64,000 nucleotides of DNA from Spiroplasma kunkelii CR2-3x (GTDB taxonomy: Bacteria; Bacillota_I; Bacilli_A; Mycoplasmatales; Mycoplasmataceae). This document shows positions 57,029 to 64,000 of the stretch, one piece after another. A model generated the notes under the pieces. That model was given only the letters and a program-made list of their open reading frames with translations, was not told where the DNA came from and did no database searches. Within the stretch, counting starts at the first letter, position 1. Every line of letters starts with the position of its first letter. The position numbers were made by a program, and so were the translations under genes. The stretch is from contig NZ_CP010899.1 of assembly GCF_001274875.1 (NCBI RefSeq), forward strand, positions 1,054,001 to 1,118,000, in the 5' to 3' direction.

Positions 57029-57274
57029 ATTTTCTCCATAAAATAAATTAATGTAATTTACCAGTAACCTTGGTCATATACAAAAAAATTATAGCATAAA
57101 TATTATATATCCCTTTAGTGTTTTAAAAAAATAAAAAAGCAATTAAAATATTAATTGCCTATAAAAACTAGTATGTATATGTATATTTTTGAATAAATTT
57201 AAAGTAGTAAATTTTATTTTTAATAACTTAACCCCTCTTTTAATATTGTTTTTATTTATAATAAAATTTTTATT

Positions 57275-57848
57275 TTATAAACTATATAGTTCATTTTCTT
57301 CAACATCCAAGTTTCCATTTTGCCCATTTTTTAATTGTGATAATGGTTTCGCTTGTTTTACAATTTGATGTTCAATTTTTGCCAGTTGGTTTTAATGCTT
57401 CTTTCGCAAAAAAGATATTCATTTCATTCAATAATTCTTTATATCTTCTAGCACGTTCTTCATAAAATGGTTTAATATCTGCGACTGCTTCTTCATATCT
57501 CGGTAATTCTGGTTTTACTTCCTTATATGATGGCAAACCACTCGGTTGATGATATGACTGATAATTTATGATTGCTTCACTATATGATGGCATATCACTT
57601 GCTCGATCAAATAATTCCAAATTGTTTCTGTTTCTTTCTTGTTGTAAACTTCTCTGTTCAATTTGATCATTTATTTCTTTTTGAACATATCTACCTATTG
57701 TTCCATACATTTCAGTAACAATTTGGTTTGATACTTCATAGGTTTTCTTTTTACTAAAACCAATCTTTTTTAAAAATATATTAATTCTTTTTTTAATTCA
57801 TTTATAAGATTTTTTAAAATTTTTTTTAAATCCTGAAGTAATTTCCAT
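57275..57848 (-). CDS. Basic N-terminus plus repeated (L/M)PSY/PRYEE motifs; frameshift near the 3' end
   Basis: 158 residues to the TGA at 57372. The N-terminal 45 residues are very basic (KNFKKSYKWIKKRINIFLKK) with IGFSKKKTYEVSNQIV, which parallels LGFSKKQSVQIATK in the 58213 protein: the two are paralogues. The C-terminal half carries MPSYSEAIINY, LPSYKEVK, LPRYEEAV and FYEERARRY. After KEALKPTGKN the natural continuation (LAKIEHQIVKQAKPLSQLKN to ELYSL, stop 57275) lies in another frame, one base off at an A run near 57393. Start ATG after AAAGAAAG, behind an AT-rich palindrome (57871-57909). Upstream of traG; function unknown. Confidence 0.65.
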
Positions 57849-57870
57849 AAATTCTTCTTTCTTTTAAGTG

Positions 57871-57909
57871 TTTAATTAATTATTTATTTTAATAAAATAA
57901 TTAATTAAA
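57871..57909. repeat. AT-only palindrome upstream of the 57848 start
   Basis: tttaattaattattt and aataattaattaaa arms around a short A/T centre; could fold in the 5' leader. The rest of the 57849-58212 gap is AT-rich with no gene seen. Confidence 0.5.
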
Positions 57910-58212
57910 GTCATTTATTTTAAAAATATCAATATTTATATTTTTAAATCATATACATTTTCACTCTATCATATTTATATTAATTTAGCAACAATTTTAA
58001 AATTAAACCCCCCCTTGGTAATTCTAAATCATTTTGTCTTTAAATATAAATTATAGATTGTTAAAAATACTTTTTTAATAAAAAAATCATAATTTTTTTA
58101 TTTTTAACATAAAAAATAAAAAATCTTTTAAATAAAATTATTTTAAAACATTGTTATTAAATGGTTAAAATAAAAATAATATTATTCAAAGATTTTACCT
58201 TAGTTTATGATT

Positions 58213-58731
58213 TTATCTTTCAACAGTATTTTTTTCTACTGCATCATTTTCAAATTCTGTGATATTTTTATACACATCGCTAACTTTTGTTGAATCTAAC
58301 TTTGGAAATGTAATAATTGTTTCTTTTCTTAATTCTGGAACTGGTTTTGCTGGTGGTAAATAATCATAGATTGGTTCATTTTTATAAGATGGAATATTAT
58401 CATAAATTGGCTCAGGAATTTCCTCATAAATTGGCTCATTATTTAATTTAATCGGAATTTCATAACCATCTTCATCTTTAGTACTATCATTATTTAAAAA
58501 AGTTCAAGATATGTTAGTTAAAAAACCTGGTTCAAAATTTAAATTTTGCTCTGAATCAGTAATTTTTCGATAACTTTCCATTGTTTCTATTAAATTATGT
58601 GTGTTTTTTGTTGCAATTTGTACTGATTGCTTTTTACTAAAACCTAATGCTCTTGCAAGTTTTTTAATGTGTTTTCTTGTATTTTTTAGAATTTTTTTTA
58701 CTAATTTTTCAACTTTTACCATAGCACGCAT
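58213..58731 (-). CDS. Small basic protein with three EPIY(E/D) motifs
   Basis: 172 residues with TGA = Trp; ATG after AAAGGGT. Residues 1-50 are basic and helical (VEKLVKKILKNTRKHIKKLA, RALGFSKKQSVQIATK). Residues about 99-125 contain EPIYEEI, EPIYDNI and EPIYDYL in close succession, then a PPAKPVPE proline stretch and an acidic tail. EPIYA-type motifs are phosphorylated by host kinases in secreted effectors of other bacteria, and pYEEI is the classic Src-type SH2 ligand. No signal peptide or membrane helix. Located upstream of a paralogue and of the type IV coupling-protein gene, same strand. An effector role is inference. Confidence 0.75.
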
Positions 58732-58909
58732 AGTTTTTACCCTTTATCATTATTATATTTATTAAGGACTAACAAATATAAGCCATGTACTTTAAAAAAA
58801 ATATTTTTTAAATCATATACAACAAAATATTACTATACTTAAATTATTTTGTCAATTTAGAGTTAAAACAAAGAAAATAAAAATGTATAAAATTGATACA
58901 TTTTAAAAA

Positions 58910-61228
58910 TTAGTTTGTGCCAAAAACATTTTTGAAAACTTCATCATATGTTCCAACTGGAATAATATTCAATGTTTCTTGCACTTCTTTTGGAATATCT
59001 TCAATATCTTTAATATTTTTATGTGGAATTAAAATTGTTTTTAAACCACTACGGTTGGCAGAAATTGATTTTTCTCGTAAGCCACCAATTGGTAAGACTT
59101 GTCCTCGTAAAGTAATTTCACCAGTCATTCCAATATCTTTCGATACTGGACGATTACTTAAAGCACTGATAATTGCTGTTGTTAAGGTAATTCCAGCTGA
59201 TGGTCCATCTTTTGGTACTGCTCCTTCTGGAACATGAATATGAATATCATGTGTTTCAAAGAATTTTGGATCAATGTTAAATTTGCCAGAATTTGCTTTT
59301 ACATAGTCTAACGAAATTGATGCTGATTCTTTCATTATGTCACCTAATTTTCCAGTTAACACTAATGAACCTTTTCCTAAGAAACTATTAACTTCAATTG
59401 GTAAAATATCACCACCAAATTGAGTATATGCTAATCCTGTTACAACTCCAACTTGTGATTCTTTTTCTTTTTCGGTATGTTCAAAACGACGTTTACCCAA
59501 TAAATCATTAACAGTATCTGGTTTAACTGTTAAATTAACCATTTCTTTATTTAAGAACTTAACAATAAATTTCCTTGCAACAGCATTTAAATCTCGTTCT
59601 AACTGACGAACTCCTGCTTCACGCGTATAATATTTAATTATTTCATTAATTGCATTATCAGTAATTATTAATTGTCCATCTGCTAAACCATTATTACTTA
59701 ATACTTTTGGAACTAAATAATCTTTTGCAATATAAAATTTTTCCAATTCAGTATATGATGATAATTGAATAATTTCCATTCGGTCAATTAAAGCTTCTGG
59801 AATATTATCATAATAATTGGCTGTTGCAATAAACATAACATCACTTAAATCATATGTTTCTTCTAAGTAGTGGTCAGAAAAGGTTGAATTTTGTTCTGAA
59901 TCTAATACTTCTAACATTGCACTAGCGGGGTCACCGCGATAATCTGATGCCATTTTGTCAATTTCATCTAATAAAAATAATGGATTTATTGAACCAGCAC
60001 GTTTCATTGATTGAATAATGCGGCCTGGCATCGATCCAATATATGTTTTACGATGCCCGCGAATTTCTGATTCATCTTTTACGCCTCCCAAGGCCATTTT
60101 AACAAATTTTCTTCCTGTTGCTTCAGCAATTGATTTTGCTAAACTTGTTTTTCCAACCCCTGGTGGCCCTACTAAACAAATAATTTGTCCTTTTAAAGAT
60201 TTAGTCATTGTTTTAACGGCTAAGTATTCAACAATTCTTTCCTTAACTTTATCTAAACCAAAATGATATTTATCTAACACTTCTTTTGCAAATTTTAAAT
60301 CATTTTTTTCTTCTGTTTTTTCTCATCATGGAATTTGCATCATTCAATCAATATAAGTTCGAATAATATTTGATTCACTTGATGCTTGTGGTAATGCTTC
60401 GTAACGATTGATTTCTTGTTCAATTCGTTCTCTAATATTTTTTGGAAATGGTTCTTTTTCTAATCGTTCTTTATATAATTTCATTTCGTCAGCAGCGCCA
60501 TCAAATTCATCTAGTTCATCTTTAATTGCTTTTAATTTTTCTCGTAAGTAATATTCACGTTGTTGTTCATCAACTCGTTCTTTAATTTTTTTGCTAATTT
60601 TATTATCAATATCATTGGCTTGTTGTTTATTAACTAAATGATCAAAAATAATTTGAAGTCTTTTTTCAACATCTAATTCTTCAATAATTTCTTGTTTTTT
60701 TGCCACTGGAATAAATGGTAAAAATTGAGCAATCGTATCAACAACTTCATTCCCATCAACTGAATCACCAATTTGATCTAATAAATCTTCTGGCAAAATA
60801 TCTTGTAATTCCATTAATTCTTTAATATTCGCTGTTAATTTTTCAACAATTTTATCTTCTGATTTAACAAATGATTTTAAAATATCAATATCAGCAGCAT
60901 AAAATTCTCCTTCGCGTAAATCTAAAATTTTTACTCGATCAACTGCTTTAAAATTAACTGTTAGACTACCATCTTCCCATACTTTACGAATTTTTAATTC
61001 TGATAAAATCCCAATTCGATAAATTTCAGATAATTTTGGATTATCTTCTAACGGTTTTTTTTGACTAACTAACACAATATGATTATCAAAATCCTTGCTA
61101 GCTGTATTCACTGCTAAAATTGATTTATCTCGTCCTACCTCTAATACTTGTTCAAAGCCTGGAAAAATATAACTACCCCGTGTTACAAGAACGGGTACAT
61201 TTTTTAATTGTGTTATTTTTGAATCCAT
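58910..61228 (-). CDS. lon: ATP-dependent protease Lon
   Basis: 772 residues. N-terminal substrate domain (NVPVLVTRGSYIFPGFEQVL), coiled-coil (EQQREYYLREKLKAIKDELD), AAA+ module (LVGPPGVGKTSLAKSIAE Walker A, PLFLLDEIDKM Walker B) and the Ser-Lys dyad protease domain (VPKDGPSAGITLTTAIISAL with the catalytic Ser; LREKSISANRSGLKTILIP with the Lys). It degrades damaged and regulatory proteins. The ATG at 61228 is 10 bases after AGGAGG; a TTG at 61234 is also in frame but too close. A CIRCE operator lies in its promoter. Confidence 0.96.
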
Positions 61229-61323
61229 CTTCAAAACACCTCCTGTTTCTTTTCTTCACTTATATTGACAATATCTTATATTATTTAAAAAAATATCGTA
61301 ATATAAATTTAATTTACATAAAA

Positions 61324-61351
61324 ATTATAACAAAAAAATTAGCACTTGCAA
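61324..61351 (-). promoter_or_regulatory. lon promoter
   Basis: On the minus strand TTGCAA (61346-61351) and TATAAT (61324-61329) are separated by 16 bases. The -35 lies inside the CIRCE operator. Confidence 0.7.
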
Positions 61352-61365
61352 TAGATAGGTGCTAA
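61339..61365. promoter_or_regulatory. CIRCE operator (HrcA binding site)
   Basis: TTAGCACTT-N9-AGGTGCTAA against the consensus TTAGCACTC-N9-GAGTGCTAA: 15 of 18 positions match and the 9-base spacer is exact. It overlaps the lon -35, so HrcA binding would block transcription until heat stress. Confidence 0.88.
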
Positions 61366-61461
61366 TTTTTAAAAAATTATCTCACCTATTATTTATTATA
61401 TCTTTACCCCAAAATTAAGGAATACCAGTTTAATACTTAATAATACTATTATCAAGGAAAT

Positions 61462-61547
61462 GGGCTTCGCCCCTAGGTCGCTTTGCGACCTTTACCCCTT
61501 TAAGTAAGGTGGTGCGTGGATAAACCACCACACCAGCTTACTTTTTT
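61462..61547. repeat. Array of three hairpins, GC-rich for this genome
   Basis: GGGCttcGCCC (61462-61472), AGGTCGCtttGCGACCT (61475-61491), and a larger stem AAGTAAG...CTTACTT (61502-61542) enclosing GTGGataaaCCAC, followed by seven T. No coding potential. Likely a plectrovirus intergenic structure. Confidence 0.65.
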
Positions 61548-61567
61548 TACCAATAATATTAATAATA

Positions 61568-61666
61568 TTACATTAAGTTGGTATATAATTCAGGTAATTC
61601 ATTTCAAACTTTTTCTTGTTTTTCATTTAAGTAAACATTAATATTACGAATTAATTTTCTTTTCAT
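61568..61666 (-). CDS. Small plectrovirus-type ORF
   Basis: 32 residues with TGA = Trp (MKRKLIRNINVYLNEKQEKV, then WNELPELYTNLM); GGAG site 9 bases upstream. RHH-like beginning (basic strand then helix), but too short to be sure. Confidence 0.45.
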
Positions 61667-61678
61667 AAATAATCTCCT

Positions 61679-61861
61679 TTAAAAAAATAATGTAGTTTGG
61701 ATGCTATTTAATCTTTGTTTTGCTAATTTATAATATTTTTTATTAATTTCTATACCAATTCAATGCCGACTTAATTGTTCACAAGCAATAGCAGTTGTTC
61801 CACTTCCTAAAAAACAATCTAATACAGTATCGCCAACTTTACTGCATATAACTTTGTCCAT
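61679..61861 (-). pseudogene. C-terminal piece of a DNA methyltransferase
   Basis: KVGDTVLDCFLGSGTTAIAC (motif I, AdoMet binding) followed by EQLSRHWIGIEINKKYYKLA (motif II): the C-terminal end of a beta-class N6-adenine/N4-cytosine DNA methylase. The catalytic DPPY part is absent, so the fragment is inactive. It overlaps the 3' end of the next small ORF, showing a recombination joint near 61860. Confidence 0.8.
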
Positions 61862-61976
61862 TTTTCATTTTTAATTCTTCAAGTGCTAAAATATTTTCTT
61901 TTAAATATTTATCATTAACTTTTAATTCATATTTAATAATTGCACCTTTAATATATTGTTGTAATTCAGTTATCAT
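61839..61976 (-). CDS. Short phage ORF, truncated at the joint with the methylase fragment
   Basis: 45 residues (MITELQQYIKGAIIKYELKV, then LALEELKMKNGQSYMQ), GGAGTG site. Starts 2 bases after the stop of the next gene upstream. Probably lost its C-terminus. Function unknown. Confidence 0.45.
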   Translation of the reverse strand: MITELQQYIKGAIIKYELKVNDKYLKENILALEELKMKNGQSYMQ

Positions 61977-61977
61977 T

Positions 61978-62766
61978 TTATTTCACTCCTTTATTTATTT
62001 TGAATTTAATACCTTTAATACCAATAGTATTAGTATTTACATTACTATCTCATTGTGCTTTAATTTCATTTTTAACAATTTTTTCATCAATAACTAAATA
62101 AGTTTTAATTAATTGAACTAATTCATATTGATTAGCATTTTCTAAAAAATCATTATCAATGCCCAGTATTTCAATATCTTTTATTAATATTTTTTCTTTT
62201 ATTAAATTAATACCAACTTTTTTTAATTCTTTTTGTTCTAATGATTTATCAATTTGCTCAATTTGTTCCATTACACGAACTTGTTCATCTTGAATTTGGT
62301 CTATATCAAGACCCATCTCAGGTGTTAAATTATTTGTTTTTTCAATTAATTCCTGTTTTTTTAATTCTTGTTCTTTTAAAAACTCTTGTTGCTTTTGTAT
62401 GCGTGCTTGCGTCATATTATTATTAATTTCAACTCTATATCTTTCAATATAATTTCTATAATTAGTAATTATTTTTCCAATTCTATTATGTTCATCTAAT
62501 AATTTTTGAATAAGTTCTAATCATTCTTTAAAAACAAAATTATTTTTAGTAATAGCACTTGGAATATCTTTTAAATGTACATTTTGATAACCATTTAAAG
62601 CATAATGATTAATATGTCTAAAAATATACTCAGTTAATTCTTGTTTATTTTCTTCTTTAAATTTTTGAACATTATATGCTAAAATACTTTCATTTTTAAA
62701 ATCATCTACTTTTAAAGGAAATTGAAATGTAATGCTATTTACTGTATTTTTTACAATATCACTCAT
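61978..62766 (-). CDS. Phage protein with long coiled coil
   Basis: 262 residues with TGA = Trp. MSDIVKNTVNSITFQFPLKV, then FRHINHYALNGYQNVHLKDI, and a long coiled coil (MTQARIQKQQEFLKEQELKK onward) before a C-terminal helical region (ENANQYELVQLIKTYLVIDE). The layout resembles phage recombination-accessory proteins such as DUF1351, but I cannot confirm this. Start abuts the stop of the preceding gene (TAAATG). Confidence 0.55.
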
Positions 62767-63036
62767 TTATTTCACCTCCTTATTAGGTAATTTTTTATAT
62801 AAAGATTTATCTTTTATAATAAAAGTATCTTCTCTTCGACCATTTACATATTGACAATATTCATCAAAATCTTCTTTATATAATTGGCGTTGTTGTAAAT
62901 CATATATTTCTAATACAAGTTTTTCTCACTCTTTATCTTTTTCAGCAAGTTCTTTTTTAAGTGTTTCATTTTCTGCTTTAGGTGCATCATTTTCTTCTTG
63001 TAATTTATCAAATTTAATTGATTCTGTTTTTGTCAT
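62767..63036 (-). CDS. Small coiled-coil phage protein
   Basis: 89 residues (MTKTESIKFDKLQEENDAPK; coiled coil NETLKKELAEKDKEWEKLVL; C-terminal YCQYVNGRREDTFIIKDKSL). Strong GAGGAGG site. Overlaps its upstream neighbour by one base. Unknown function. Confidence 0.55.
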
Positions 63037-63326
63037 TATTTATCCTCCTCAATAGTTAATTGTTCTAATTGTTTTTTTGTGATTTTAATACCACATAAAT
63101 AAGCATCTTTAAAATTAGCGCCTTCTAAATCAGAACCTTTTAAATTAGCACCATATAAATTAGCACCTTTTAAATTAGCATCTTCTAAATTAGCATCCTC
63201 TAAATTAGCATCTTCTAAATTAGCATCTTCTAAATCTAATCTTTCACTTTCTAAATATTGATTTAATTTTTCTTTTTCAACAGTAACTCCTGTTAAATCT
63301 TTAATCATATCTTTTAATGTTTTCAT
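63036..63326 (-). CDS. Pentapeptide-repeat protein
   Basis: 96 residues starting at ATG 63326 after GGAGG (MKTLKDMIKDLTGVTVEKEK). Residues about 30-75 are an A(N/D)LxX pentapeptide array: LEDANLEDANLEDANL, KGANLYGANLKGSDLEGANF. It should fold into a short right-handed quadrilateral beta-helix. Some such proteins mimic DNA and protect gyrase, others are phage accessories; no assignment is possible. The first repeats are identical 15-base units in the DNA. Confidence 0.8.
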   Translation of the reverse strand: MKTLKDMIKDLTGVTVEKEKLNQYLESERLDLEDANLEDANLEDANLEDANLKGANLYGANLKGSDLEGANFKDAYLCGIKITKKQLEQLTIEEDK

Positions 63327-63327
63327 A

Positions 63328-63465
63328 TTATAATTCCTCCAAATTCTTTTCTTCAATTAATGTCTCAATATAGTCATAAGCACTCTCTTCTGAATGACAT
63401 TCTTCTAATGCTTCATTAAATAAATCTTCTTCAGTATAAATATTTCCATTTTCATCTTTATACAT
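63328..63465 (-). CDS. Small acidic phage protein
   Basis: 45 residues from ATG 63465 (MYKDENGNIYTEEDLFNEAL, then CHSEESAYDYIETLIEEKNL). AAGGG lies 10 bases upstream. Very acidic, helical, unknown. Confidence 0.5.
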   Translation of the reverse strand: MYKDENGNIYTEEDLFNEALEECHSEESAYDYIETLIEEKNLEEL

Positions 63466-63466
63466 A

Positions 63467-63760
63467 TTATTCATTCCCTTCTTTACAAGATTCTTGATTT
63501 CTTTTTCTTCTTTCACAATCTTTACAAATTTCGGTTTTTTCTCAATTTTTACGATTATTATCATAATCTTCAATTAACTGTTTAAATTCATCAATATTAT
63601 ATTTATCAAGATGTAATTCTTTAAAATTTAATGATCAATCATTTTCAACATAATAATGACCTGCGGTAAAATCATATTTAGAATAATTTTCATCTTCTTT
63701 GGTTTGATATTTTTCATAAAATTCATCAATACTAAATCTTATAATATTATTTTTACTCAT
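63467..63760 (-). CDS. Small phage protein with C-terminal cysteines
   Basis: 97 residues with two TGA Trp codons (MSKNNIIRFSIDEFYEKYQT; YDFTAGHYYVENDWSLNF; ICKDCERRKRNQESCKEGNE). AAAGGAAG site. The C-terminal CxxC...C cluster may bind a metal. Confidence 0.55.
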
Positions 63761-63761
63761 A

Positions 63762-64000
63762 TTATTTTTCTTCCTTTAATATAAGTTCTAATAATTTAAT
63801 TCTTTTTTTATAATCTTCTAGGCGATTATTTTCTGATACAGAGTCATCCCTTTTATTTATTGTGATTATTAATTCCATTTTTTTATTAAAAATTTTAATT
63901 GTTTCATCATATGCATAAGTATAAATTTCATAGCAGTATTCATCATCTAATTTATTAATAACTTGTTTTTGAAATGCTGATAATTGTAAATTTCTAATTT
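63762..64000 (-). CDS. Partial phage ORF at the window end
   Basis: 79 C-terminal residues visible (NLQLSAFQKQVINKLDDEYC; TIKIFNKKMELIITINKRDD; DYKKRIKLLELILKEEK), the start lies outside the window. Unknown function; same operon as the following small ORFs. Confidence 0.5.
   Translation of the reverse strand, partial: IRNLQLSAFQKQVINKLDDEYCYEIYTYAYDETIKIFNKKMELIITINKRDDSVSENNRLEDYKKRIKLLELILKEEK

Noticed and set aside
58917-60266. Two plus-strand ORFs (106 and 82 residues)
   Set aside because: Antisense to conserved Lon domains; no start signals.
63165-63240. Short tandem repeat as a CRISPR array
   Set aside because: Units are contiguous 15-mers without spacers and encode pentapeptides. 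No CRISPR array or cas gene seen anywhere in the window.

Overview
This window is a stretch of a Spiroplasma chromosome, most likely citri clade. It is very AT-rich. TGA must be read as tryptophan: alaS, the RelA-type gene, secDF, lon and the conjugation ATPase are each broken into several pieces in the standard code but become single full-length frames with TGA = Trp. SpV1-type (plectrovirus) remnants, IS30-type transposases, Spiroplasma-style lipoproteins and a solitary mreB point the same way. Nearly all genes lie on the minus strand.

Layout. (1) 1-13.4 kb is core and intact: a repeat-containing hypothetical protein, ruvX-alaS (overlapping), a membrane protein, a RelA/SpoT-type gene, apt, secDF and a small ComN-like gene. 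(2) 13.5-17.5 kb is a plectrovirus-derived insertion lying against the remnant of a SWIM/SNF2-type gene: a broken DDE transposase, a lipoprotein, and a broken adsorption-type protein flanked by long inverted repeats. (3) 17.5-23.6 kb holds an intact PLD/helicase/DUF3427-type protein, a broken DUF3137-like gene, an intact repeat lipoprotein and a lipoprotein remnant. (4) 23.6-33.7 kb is an hsdR (type I restriction) remnant in two pieces. Between them lie a 0.5-kb element with terminal inverted repeats, a phage lipoprotein, a block of tailed-phage genes (small and large terminase, portal, structural) and an IS30 element. (5) 33.8-39.9 kb is core again (DJ-1/PfpI, DUF192-like, a membrane protein, hpf, an S1-domain protein, rarA), interspersed with decayed genes. 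(6) 39.9-44.3 kb holds a truncated IS30 copy, a second inverted-repeat-flanked adsorption cassette and more phage genes. (7) mreB (44.5-45.6 kb). (8) 46-58.7 kb is a mycoplasma-ICE/pSci-like conjugation module: lipoprotein, VirB6-like, pilin-like, RHH protein, VirB4/TraE, VirD4/TraG. It ends with two paralogous small basic proteins, one carrying three EPIY(E/D) motifs. (9) 58.9-61.4 kb is lon under a CIRCE operator. (10) 61.4-64.0 kb is another phage/plectrovirus gene block with structured DNA and a pentapeptide-repeat protein.

Together, a small housekeeping backbone (translation, secretion, stringent response, proteolysis, replication repair) has been repeatedly invaded by ssDNA phage, dsDNA phage and conjugative elements. 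Restriction and several accessory genes have been inactivated. The best candidates for undescribed biology are the EPIYA-like protein encoded next to the coupling protein, and the two inverted-repeat-bounded adsorption-protein cassettes that look like recombinational C-terminus switches.
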